Positions 1 through 11,400 of a stretch of DNA of 64,000 nt are shown one piece after another. A program made the translations under genes and the position numbers. The DNA comes from Torymus aiolomorphi (lineage: Eukaryota > Arthropoda > Insecta > Hymenoptera > Torymidae): NCBI GenBank assembly GCA_036365515.1, contig CM070874.1, forward strand, positions 91,780,342-91,844,341, in the 5' to 3' direction. Under the pieces are notes generated by a model. The model saw nothing but the letters and a program-made list of their open reading frames with translations, ran no database searches and was not told the origin of the DNA. Positions within the stretch are counted from its first letter, which is position 1. Each line of letters opens with the position of its first letter.

Positions 1-631
1 TAATTAAAAATAAAATCATTATATAATTTAAAACGATTCTTTAATTGAAAAAAATTCTAATTATCCTCAAATTGATACAATAATTTTCAATCACAACCCT
101 ATCACTTCGACGCAAAAAATCCTCCCGCGCTGATGACTTACACAAGCCACGGCTGACATAACACCCTGCCGCTCAATTAAGCCATCAAGCCTGCTCTCAG
201 CAATAAAAACCATCGTCTCCAATAAACAACGAAGAAGAAGACCGACGGACTCCTCGTCACGCCGGCGTACGTCACCGGAATCCCTGGCAGCTATATTATA
301 TACTCCTTCCGCGCTCGCGGCTTTCATTCATATCGGCCAGTCGCTCGCTTGCGTTGTCTTATTCGCGGATTCCCGGCATGGTTCACGCCTCGGTAGCGTG
401 CAGACGACTTTCTCCGGATGTGGAATGAAATGGACGCGCCGCCGGTGCTTTAAGTGTGGGCTTGGGGAAGAGGATAAAAAACGCTAGAAGGAGATTAGAG
501 TTAGCTGAGCGGTTTTTTCTGGGAATTAGTAGTGATGTGTACGTGGACTAAGGTAGGAGGTAAAAGCAGTGTGTGGAATATTGGATTTGTGAAGGAAGGT
601 TTAATGGATTCGGATATATAGAGCATTACTG

Positions 632-913
632 CACTGAGAGAAGAATATTGTTATAGTTAACATATTTATCTATTTGATTAGAATTGCAATATTGTAACTG
701 TTACAATCAATATTGTAACTATTACAATATCGTATATTTGAATAGGGAAGATTTTGACGGTCAAACCCAATATAGTAACTGTTACAATATCAATGTTTAC
801 CAGTAACGTATGGTATATTAACTGTTACAATGCCTATATTTGGTCATATTTAAACATACGCATGTTAACAGTTACAATGCCATGTTAACAGTAAACAAAT
901 TCTTCTCTCAGTG
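632..913. mobile_element. MITE of the CACTGAGAG family, copy 1
   Basis: Inverted ends CACTGAGAGAAGAAT and ATTCTTCTCTCAGTG flank 282 bp with internal TAACTGTTACAATAT repeats. The flanks read TG on both sides, a changed TA or a TG duplication. Ends and interior match the element at 35443. No ORF, so it is non-autonomous. Confidence 0.75.
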
Positions 914-2423
914 TGATGATTTTGATGGTGCGGTTGAAATATAAAAAACTAATATTCTAGTAAACAATTATCTAGTGAAAATTTTTTATAAAAAGAGTTG
1001 CTATGTGCAGAGACAAATAAATTTGACATTTTGATAATTGGCAGCGGTTCTTAAAAAATCTATAATAAATTTCTTGAAAAGCACCTAGAACACAAATGTA
1101 GCCTGTAGTTAAAAATCAATTTCGTAGTGAGTTATTTCAGTTTTTATTGATTTACTCTCACATTCGAAAGTTAAGACGTAATAAAAAAAATTACGATCGT
1201 AAATCTAACGATGCGGTGTCTGCTTTATAGATACGTCGTAGAAGAATTAATTTTTTAATGGACTTTTTATTTATAATGAACAATGTATGAAAATTTCAAT
1301 TTCGCGAAAAGTTGCGCTTGCGCTTTCATCACGCTTTGCACTCATAACCGTAATTAAGTTACTCAAACTAAATAATTCACAAATCTTTTTTCAAACAATG
1401 CCTCTCTCAGCTTTATACTGTCCTAATGAAGCATATAACTCGTGCATTGTAACAATCAACAAGTGAGAAATCGAATTAGCAAACAACTGACACACAGACA
1501 CTCGCAAAATAAACAATCAATGAATGTAGCACAGGCACTACATCCCACCCAAGAATTTAAACGGCGCGCGGCCGATCGATCGAAAGCGAAAGTGACGAAA
1601 ATTGGCAATCCCGTATATATGCGCGGAGGGTGTGTAGCGCGCGCGTGATTTCCGGCTGGAAATCGCGGCCGTCAATCAGCCGTGCGCGCACTAGCGGCCT
1701 TCGATCGAACGAGCTTTGTTATCTCGACGTGCTGTTATTAATGCGCGCAGATATTAAGATGAGTGGTTTCGAGGATTCCGGTGGGAAAGACGAAAGTGCG
1801 AGCGATTGTAGCGTGGAATTGCGCGTGTATTTTTTCCAAATTGTTTTATTAATGTTAATGTAACACGGTGCATTGAAATGTGTGCGCGTTCAGAAATTCC
1901 AGTAGTGCAATTAGTAAATATTATGCGGGAAAAAGCGTCGGATCGATGGGAGATAAAATTGTTTGCGGGACTGCTGGGTGGGTATATATACTGTGCGAAA
2001 TGTGTTACAATAATTATCGCATAGTTGCGCGGTAGCTGAATTAATTAATTATAAGAAAATGATGATTTATTAATTAGGCAGTAAATGTGAAAGCACGGTG
2101 GCACATAATGAAGAATGTAAAATAATACACTGATAGTGACTTGCATTACGAGCGTTCATTATCGTATAGTGAAATGATAATTAAACTTTGATACACTTAA
2201 TTATAGTGATAGTAGTAAGCGATACAATTAATTACGGTTTCGCTTGAATTTATTTCAGTGGCACGATCGAAAACTCGTTTGTTAAGACAAAAATCGTTGA
2301 TAATGGTGCAATAAATTAAACATTAATGTATTGGAAAACATAGTATACAGATTAAACAAAAAAAAAAAAATTAAACCGAACTTAATTCATTTAAAATCAT
2401 TCATATAAATTTATGCTGTACTA

Positions 2424-2684
2424 CTCTCTAAAGTTGAATTAGTGAAAATTGCTCCACAATTTCAATTAGTAGAAAAAACTACTAATTTATTAGTGAATAT
2501 TCACTATTTCATTATTTCATTAGTGGTTTTTTAAAAACTACTAATTAAATTAGTAAAAACTACTAATCAAAATAGTAGTTTTAATAAACTACTAAATGAA
2601 ATAGTGAATATTCACTAATAAATTAGAAGTTTTTTCTACTAATTGAAATGGTGGAGCAATTTTCACTAATTCAATTTTAGAGAG
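2424..2684. mobile_element. palindromic MITE of the CTCTCTAAA family, copy 1
   Basis: A near-perfect foldback. CTCTCTAAAGTTGAATTAGT at the left is mirrored by the complement at the right end, with TA on both flanks. The interior is alternating TACTAAT and TTAGTA motifs around a centre near 2555. No coding capacity. Shares ends and TA target with the 5265 copy. Confidence 0.82.
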
Positions 2685-5264
2685 TATAGAAAGTAACACA
2701 CTACAGCATGCCTGTGTTTAATATTAGGCTTTTTTACTTTAATTTGTTTGAAAAGTATTTTTCGAACAAATCGTGCAATCAGTAATAATAAGTCTGTCAT
2801 CACTTATCCTCCATAAATTCTCAGACACGTCAGTACAGCATCATAATCAACTTGAGCTCCTCTTTCACCTTCGACTCAAACCTCAACGACGCAATTGCAT
2901 CTGCAAAAATAAAATTTCGCTTCCAGAGTCGTGCAGTCCCCGGGCGGGACGAACAGATTATTGATTCAGCGCGTTGGCAGCCGCTAAGGATGTGTGTGAC
3001 TCACTCCTCTCTCTCCCTCCGGTCATCCGACCTCCGTGCAACCCCTCTTCTGCTCCCTCGCAAATTTTCCACCTCGACACATCCCTTTGACGCGTGCGCG
3101 CGCGTGACTCCTGCATAGGTAGCGTGTGGCGTAGCTGTTTCTTTTTTCTTCTTTTTTTTTATAAAAAGGTTGTAACCTCGACCCTGATTCGTCGGAGTGG
3201 ATTTAGCGGGCGAGATTAGCTTCGTGTCAACGATATTAAAAATGAACGTGTGTGTTTTGGTTGACGACCAAATACCAGGATAAACAATGTTTGATGATGC
3301 GTATAATAACGGTAAACATTACGTGAATTTATGCTATCAGTATAAAAAAATTTATAACTGCAAGCTTTGTACATTTAAGATTTATTATGCAATTTAACTG
3401 CTATAATTTATATAGTCATAATTTTTTTTTATGAATACAAAAATAAAAGATATATTATTATGAAAGCTTAAAATCGTACAAATCTTCAGAATGTTATCAT
3501 TAGTATAAGTTTATTATAATAATTGCCTCTTGTAAAGGAAAACTAATTATTTAAAACCATTCGAGATGATAGAGATTAACTAAGTAAAAGGATAATAAAT
3601 GTTGAAACGGACACTTCTTTTGCTATTGGAAGCCATACGCGCAAGATTTTGTGTTGCCTTACAAGATTATTTCACACGGAAGCGAGCGCGCGTTGCAAAT
3701 TGACCTATAAGTAATGGTTTAGGGTCTCGCCGCGCATACTTTCGTAATCGGATTCATTTTATGGTGCATCGACTCTGCATTAGAAGCGTAAAGTTAAACG
3801 CGCCGGGTGCCAAGGCAGTATAAGAGATTCTATGTTTCCTTCCTGGAATTATCTACCGTATGCATAATTTCAGCTAAAAGAGTTTGTTGTATAACTGCGA
3901 ACAGGAAAAGATCTGTTTATTAATTTAATACATTGCAAAGAATGGGCATTTTAAAGAATTCCTTTTATTTTGCTTTTTTTACGAAAAAAAAATAGATTTC
4001 ATCTATTTCGAGTATTGGCTGCAGTTGTACGATTGCCAAATATTCCGTATCTTTCGTACCTATTGGAATTGAAATTTTCTCATATCTTCAGTGTGGTGCT
4101 TCGAAAAATGCAATCTTCATTTATCTGTATCCGGCTATTTGCTATTCCAATTTAGCTTCTTTTACAACATCCCTTGTTAACGTTAAGTGTTGAGCCATTT
4201 TAAAAAACAGAACAAGATAATTTTGTGAAAAATTTTAACGAGTTTCTTAAGCAAAGCTCATCACGCAAGCAGTAAAACGCTTATGCTGCGTAAGACAGCT
4301 TGTTTATTCCATATTAAATTTTAACATTTTCGGAAGAAATACTTTTAAGAGCTTCAAGATTTAATACAATGTTTTAATAAGTTTACCTTGTGCACTTTCA
4401 CGTGTTCATTATATATTTTTTTTTTTAATTTTGTAAAACTATTTTAAATAAAGGTGTATTTATAGTTATGCATGTTTCTGTGATATAACCTGTAGTTAAA
4501 TTTATCCAAAGAACTTCTGGACTAAATATGAATTTAGCCTGTTCATGCTCACCTATATTTGTGAGCTGAAAATCAATAATATAATGACGAAAGTTTATTT
4601 TACACTTTACAATCGTATAGTATTCATGCTTATCAACGTGCAAAGTTTTGTAATAACACCTTCAATACTCGAAACCTATATGCAGTAAAACTTAATTCTT
4701 TGGTACTACACTAGTTATAATGCTTGTACAATCACGCAAGACATTTTACATAAAACTTCACCCATATTCCAACGAAATTACACCATCGAAAGTAGTTTTC
4801 CGAAAAAGGAAATGAAAAAAAAATTAATTTCAATCAAGCTTTTCAGCGCGTTACTCAAACTCGCCGTCGCACAACGCCGCTGTAAATCACTCGATTTTAC
4901 GTCGCTCTTCCGTATTGCCATTACAGCGTCGGTTCATTTATATTTGCAAAAAGAATCATGTTCTCTGCGAAGGAGGGGGCACTCTTTAATAAGCTTTCCC
5001 CGATAGAAATCGGATGACGGTTAGACCAGGAACACGGATTGATGTAATGAAAATTGCCGTCTTGTAATCGCGAACCGTCAAAGTCTCAGCCGTGATTAAA
5101 GCGACGTCGTTTGTAATGCATTTCATAAGTGGCCGCGGTGCCGTTGCTCGCTGCAATCGCGTACATGTTAATTTTAATTTTCTCGCTAAAGTCGTTTAAT
5201 CATATACCTTGCAATTCTAAATGCTTCATTAGTATTTTGTTATCGTACATTTTTACTATACATA

Positions 5265-5408
5265 CTCTCTAAATATGAGTAAGTGAAAAAATCGACTAAT
5301 TTTCTAATGAATATTCATTTATTATGCAGTGAACATTTTATTTCACTGCTTCAAGAATATTCACTAGAAAATTAGTCGATTTTTTTGCACTTATTCATAT
5401 TTAGAGAG
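5265..5408. mobile_element. palindromic MITE of the CTCTCTAAA family, copy 2
   Basis: 144 bp, ends CTCTCTAAATATGAGTAAGT and its inverse, TA on both flanks, with arms pairing over about 55 nt. It is shorter than the 2424 copy and its interior differs, so it is another subfamily with the same termini. Confidence 0.8.
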
Positions 5409-6652
5409 TATGAAACTTACAGAGATTATTTAAATGTATAAATTTATTATTTTGAAAAAAATATGTAACTTGTGAAGATAAGAATTTGTGATAAAATATA
5501 TACATTTTGTGGCATTTATCATTGCAATTGAAAGTTTTCAGATTTTTAATACGTAAAAATTTTCTATAATTAATGAATTAATTTAATAAAAAATTGATGT
5601 AATTTGAAGCTAATCCTAGTCATATTTATGCAGATTAAAGTAAATTAAATAAGTTTTGTCAAAGTTCAATAAATTAACCAACGTATACGTTTCATGGAGA
5701 AGAAAGTTTGCGCCTAATCTTTTCCTTTAACATATTCATAAACCTCTCAAACGATAACAATAAATCAACGCATTAACAACTAAAAAAAACTTAAACCACC
5801 ATCAACACGCATCTCGTGTCGCTGTCCCCAACCACACGCATTTACCCAAACCCGCGGCGTGCACTCTCCCACCAATCCGCGACGCTCCACTTGGCAACGC
5901 CAGCAATAATAACTTTGGCTATTTTTTCCGGCCGCTTTCTCGCGCGCTATATTTCGAGATGTGCCGATCCACGCATACACACAGACACACGCGTACTTAC
6001 ATCCACACGATGCGTTGTTCTATATTCGGCGCCCCGGGAACGAAGCTCTGGAGCTCCGCGTCTTCAGCCCGGCGCACAGACGGACTCGAGCCTCGCCGAG
6101 GTAACTCCGAGTCGTCTGTGCTTTGTTGTCCGAGTCCAGTAATAGAGTCTCGTTTGTAATTTGTATATTAATTAGCTTACCGTGGAAAGGAGATTGACTT
6201 CGGAGTGGGAGTGGTTGAGGAAGAAGGGCCAGCTATTATTGCGTCGAGGGCCGAGCGGGGAAGCGATGAGCAGGTGGTGCGTATTGTGTAACGAGAGTTG
6301 TCGCATGCATAATAGCACGTGCGCGCGCGCGCGCGCCTTGAAATAGACGCTGGAAAGGAAAAATAGGAGTGTCGTGTAGTGTGTTGTGTTTATATATGCG
6401 CGTAGGCGCCACCGCATACAGCAGAACTGTAGAGTTGGAGTATAAGTTTAATGGTTGAAGATCGATATGCAGGCTGATACGGCCCGCTTGTCGAGCATGT
6501 ACAGTGCAGAGCGCGGATGATGAGCGTTCATGAGCATCTTTACATAATGCGTTTCTTCGAGTCTTAGCGAAAACGCAGTGGTAACCGATTTTCAGTCCAT
6601 ATATATTGAAAAACAATTGGCTACAGCTAGATAAAAACTTGGCTTGATTTAA

Positions 6653-7048
6653 GGCGATGCGAGGCCGCCCTGTTACCGACTATTGTAGGGACCGGCTTTT
6701 CTCTTTCAATTTTGAATTTTGAGGAATAATCTCTTTGACACGTTGTAAGTTCGATAATTAACTACACTGAGCAAAGAGTTTTGTAAAAATTACTATACTG
6801 CCTGATAAAGCTACCACAAACTGTAAAAACACCTAAAAAATTGTTATACTTTACAGTAAATTTTGCAGTACTTATAGTAAATTTTCCTATCTTTCTAGCA
6901 AAATTTCTTATGAAGTATGGTGATCTTTTGAGTTTTTACAGTTTGTGGTAGTTTATCAGTGTATCAGAGCGATTTTTTCTCAAAATTTAATATTGAACGA
7001 GAAAAACGGGTCCCTGCAATCGTCGGTAACGGGTGGCACTCACTCGCC
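6653..7048. mobile_element. foldback element flanked by TTAA
   Basis: Imperfect arms of about 75 nt begin GGCGA and contain GTTACCGAC(T/G)ATTG(T/C)AGGGACC. TTAA lies directly outside both ends (6649-6652 and 7049-7052). TTAA duplication is the hallmark of piggyBac-type insertion. No transposase is present. A second element sits in the loop. Confidence 0.7.
6765..6961. mobile_element. MITE of the CACTGA family nested in the TTAA foldback
   Basis: TA-flanked CACTGA ends enclose a subterminal inverted repeat of about 30 nt (CTACCACAAACTGTAAAAAC and complement, at about 6811 and 6931-6950). It occupies the loop of the surrounding foldback, so it inserted later. Confidence 0.6.
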
Positions 7049-8322
7049 TTAAATATAACTTTTAAGAACGCCGTGTAAAAACGCCGTGTTCTATCGATAT
7101 TTTTATTCGGGCTTACCAGTGCACTTTTTGATATTCAAATAACCAAACAGTGGCATTAAAAATCGAGCACATAAATGTTTGGATTTGTTTTGTTTACCCA
7201 TTTAAAAGATTGCGCGTTTTATCATAAAATAAATATTTGTTTTATCGTTTCTTCGTGTACGTTAATCTTACAAGTACAACAATTCAGTTTGTCCAAAGAT
7301 AAAACGATACACGAACAAAGTGTATACTCATTAATTACAGATAAAAGCCAGGAACCTTTTGTTTAAAAAAGACTTTTTTATTCTATAAAATTTCTCTTAG
7401 ATTTATGGTTTTTCATTTTGATTTATTATATTTTTCTGCTCTGTTTGTTTTCTTCAAAATACCTAATCCGATTTTCGACGGAAAAAATATTTTCGGATAA
7501 AATTTTCAAACATATTTATACACCCCGGACGCGATGAGACGTAAATAATGCAAGCTCTCATCTATAAATGCATGAAAAAGCGCGCGCCGGAATAGAAAAT
7601 GCTTCCATGCAGATATTTTGCGCCGAAACATAAGAACGGAAAAGTCGCTCACTTTTCCCTAAGCTCCTTTATTCATACACCTCCTCCTCCCCAACATATC
7701 GAAAACAACTTCGATCTCATAAAAAACGCATGTTTTCCTATAGAAAAAAAAATAATCCCCTATAAATCATCCCCTAATCCTCACCACCTCTGTACCAACG
7801 ATTCTCTCTCCTCCACCCTCGCCCGCGGCAATCAATCGTCACGGCGCCTCCTATCAGCGTGCAGAGTATAACTCGGGAGCCGCGAGGGTGCGGCGCGCAA
7901 AGGTATACGGCCCTGGTGCTGGCTGGCACCCCCGAGACGTCGGGGTGGCGCTGCGCGTGTGCACCTCTCTCTCTCTCCGTCTCCCGACGCCGGCGCACTG
8001 CGTCCGATCAATCCATCCCCGGCCGTGCCTCCCCCGCGCCTCGCGTAGGCCTGCGCACTGCAGGCTCTCTCGGCTGCGTCGCATTCGCGCACACCGCTGC
8101 CAGCACCGGCGAAATATTCCCGAACGCCGTCTCCGAGGTGCTGCTCTCCAGCACCATGTGAACACCACGCAGGCACACGCAGCAGCTTCCGTCCTCGAGG
8201 GTAACGGAAAGTCCACGGGCGGAGGATCGGAGGGATGTCGGCGTGAAGGGGAGATCCTGTGTGCGCGCGCGTGCGAGTGTCTGCTGTACGAAGAGAGAGG
8301 GTGAGAGAAGGGAATCTACGCA

Positions 8323-8430
8323 ATGGCGAGGGCGAGATACTACGAGGAGGACGACGAGGATTTCCGCTACGGGCTGCGATACCAGGACGACCTCGAGGAG
8401 AATGAGAAGGGCACGGGTCACGGCAGCGCG
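8323..8430 (+). CDS. CCSER: CCSER coding exon 1 (distal promoter form)
   Basis: 36 codons, rich in acidic and Tyr/Arg residues, beginning MARARYYEEDDEDFRYG. The exon ends at a GTAAGG donor in phase 0. It sits at the 3' edge of a GC-rich block (7.8-8.45 kb) that probably holds the 5'UTR and promoter. The transcription start is not resolved. Confidence 0.75.
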
Positions 8431-11400
8431 GTAAGGGAATCGCCCTCGGGGACGATGTGCTCACTTGTGCAATCTTGCGCTTCTTCGCGCATATCTATAG
8501 ATATATGTATCGGGCTTTCTCCGTATTCCGGTTCGAGTATGTATATATGTATAACTTGTGTGCTTCTCATTAGGAGTCGTGAAATGTTCCACGTACTATA
8601 GGTGCCGAGAGGTTTGTGTGTCGAGATAGGATCTGGATGGGGTGCGATATAGTAAGGGATGGTGCGGATCACTCGAGGTATTACGCGTGTTGGTGTATCA
8701 TGTTAGAATTATTACTACGGTAGAGTTGATTGCAGTGAGAGTAATGGATGCTGCTGCGGTGATGATGACACCTGCCGTGATAGTGCTGACATCCTGTGAG
8801 AAATGTAGTTGGCACTGCTTTTAATTTTGTTTTTTTTTTTTAAACAAATCATTACAAATTATCGTTTTATTATACAAGTATAAAATCGGCGATTAGCAAT
8901 AATTTGGCAATTTTAACCTTTGAAATGCTTTCTACTTAAGTTCAATTCTGAAGGAAAGGTTACATATGTTATAATGACTTGCATTTTTATCTCGGTTAAT
9001 ATGAGAGGCACTTGACATAAATTATTTGAAGATTAAAGTAAACACTTCTCTGCACTCCAAACTTCATGCTCGATGCGAAGAATCTTGACATAAACTTTAT
9101 ATTTTTGTTCCGAAATAAACTATAATAAATTTGTACACTTTAGGTAATGGGCGAAGTGTTCGAGTCACAGATACCTGATAAAATTATCAATTTGGAACTC
9201 TTCCAGAGACTTAATTTTGTTTAAATTAATTATTTTTCGCACGTGTGCCAAAACTACGCGACATTTCCAATGTAAGGATTTCGTGAAAGTCGAATTGAAC
9301 AATAGACATTAGTAATTCAGTTATAAAACTACTTTAATACTATTAAACTGAGCATTGATATATATTATCATCAGTACAAACTTGTCACCTTATATATACG
9401 TAAAAAATATATAATCCGCACTATCGATCGTCAACTAATACCATATTGTTAACAATCTCTTATACAACCGAAAGAGCGAAAAATTCCGCAAAAAGAAAAC
9501 TTTGTACTACGCAGGCGGAGCGTCTACGGTAGCACATTCGCGAACTCGGCCATATGACTAACATCTTTTTTCTTTATCGTCTTCCACACTTTTTCCGCGA
9601 CTTATCAATCGGCTGCAGTCCGATAAGCCCCTAATCTTGCTCCGTCTTTTTCCCAATACATTAATATTACGCAAAAGCCTTTTAAATCACGCGTAATCGT
9701 CGCGCTCGCGCTCAGTCGTCTCTTTCTCCTCCGTCCGCGTATAGCCTACGTTATATACGCCGCTAGAATACGACTTCCTGGCCACGCCAAATGGTAAGAA
9801 AAACTGCATATACGCGGCGATTTGGGCTTGGGCCAATGTAGGTCGACGCTCCGCGCGCGCGCGCGTGATAATATCACACGTCTCGTTTTGTATATTCTTC
9901 CGTCGATCGATTGAGCACGCGAGGCAGAGATGCCGACGGTGTGCAGTGTATAACAGTCGCACCGAGCGAAATCCAACGGTGTGCCGCTGCTGCTGCTGCT
10001 GCAGTGATGTGACCTTGGCCGTTTCAGGGACTCGAGACTCGCGTGTCGAACGATCGCCGGGGAATTTTGGTTTTATACACGTGAAGAGGTATATGTAAGG
10101 TGCGGCATGTATGCGCGCGCGCGCGCACGTTTTTGCACGGAAAGTGCAGCAAAGCGAGTGGAACACGCGCCGCGGCTGGTGGGTCGTTGATCTAATTGCA
10201 GACGCGGGTATATTTAGTGTATGGACGGTATATAGGTTGCCGGCGGTGGTTGGATTGTGACGTCTGCACTGCGATGTCTTGGCTGGGTGATAAATTTCGA
10301 TGGAGCTGTAATTTGTAAACATTCTTCCAGAATAACTTCTCTAGACTTACTGTCGGCTATGACGTATGTATTTCAAGTCATTTAGTTTCGTGCGTACACG
10401 AAACTTATATTTTTCCGCTGCACAACCGAATTAAATTGCCTCTAATTTCAAATATTTATTTTTAGCAAATATAAGTAACTCAAGTGTCTGGGAAGATAAG
10501 TATGTTTAATGTCAGTCATCTGGAAACAATGACTAATGTCAGTGGAGAAGAAAGTAAACTTTAATGGATTATGATTTTTCAGTCTAATAATAAGCTAAAA
10601 GAAATGATGAGACACTATATTTGCAATTCTTATATAGTATACCATAAGGTATAACTTGTAATTTATGAAAATGATCTCCATTTGAAAACACGCAACCAAA
10701 CACAGAATTCGTATATGTTTAGAATGGAAGGAAATATATGCATAACCAAACGCCCATACTCCAGCCTCCCGTCAGCTCAACCTCTCCCGACAAATCAATC
10801 AACAGCCCAATAAGCAAACTCACTAACTCGCTGTCTCTTTGTCCTCCCGCAGGGCGATAACAAGAGCGCGTCGAAGAGGGGCGCGCCACACACACGGGGC
10901 ACCGCCATATCGTTCGGCTTTCGCCGACGGCCCGCGGCCACCGGCATCCCCGTGGCAGTGACCAAGTACACGGACAACCACCAGCGCTCCAAGTCCGTCG
11001 GCCCGGAGCACGAGTCGGCCCGCCGCCGGCAGAACGACGAGGACTTTTACCAGCCGTCCTCCAGGTACCAGAACTACTCGCAGTCGGGCAGGTCGACGCC
11101 CCGGCTGGCGCCGCCGAAGAAGGAGTCCAGCGGCCTGCCTATCCGCACGAATAGGTTCGGCTTCAGGACGCAGCAGCCGAGGCTGACCGACAAGGTCACG
11201 GACCTGAGCTTCAACAGCCACGCCGTCAGCCACTTCAGCCAGGAGAAGGCGGAGCACTACCAGGATGGCTGCTTCAGGCCGGCCCGACAGAGCCACTCGC
11301 CCCAGAGCAAGCCCCGGCCGTCGCCCGTCAACCAGCCCAGCTACAACAACAACAGCGGCGCGCTGGACGCCAACCGGAGGAGCGAGGTCCCGGCGCCGGT

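Larger units (their letters stand above)
1..8322. other. upstream flank of the CCSER gene: AT-rich DNA, transposon relics, CpG-rich blocks
   Basis: No supported gene. GC-rich patches lie at about 100-480, 1560-1720, 2930-3120, 5810-6120 and 7780-8320. Only the last is likely to hold the CCSER promoter and 5'UTR. (CG)n runs occur near 6320. Four inverted-repeat elements are listed separately. Short ORFs in the GC patches have no recognisable domains. Confidence 0.6.

Noticed and set aside
7832..8464. 210-codon and other overlapping ORFs on both strands around 7.8-8.5 kb
   Set aside because: A GC-rich 5' region opens several frames at once. None has a recognisable domain, and only the short ATG frame from 8323 joins properly to exon 2.
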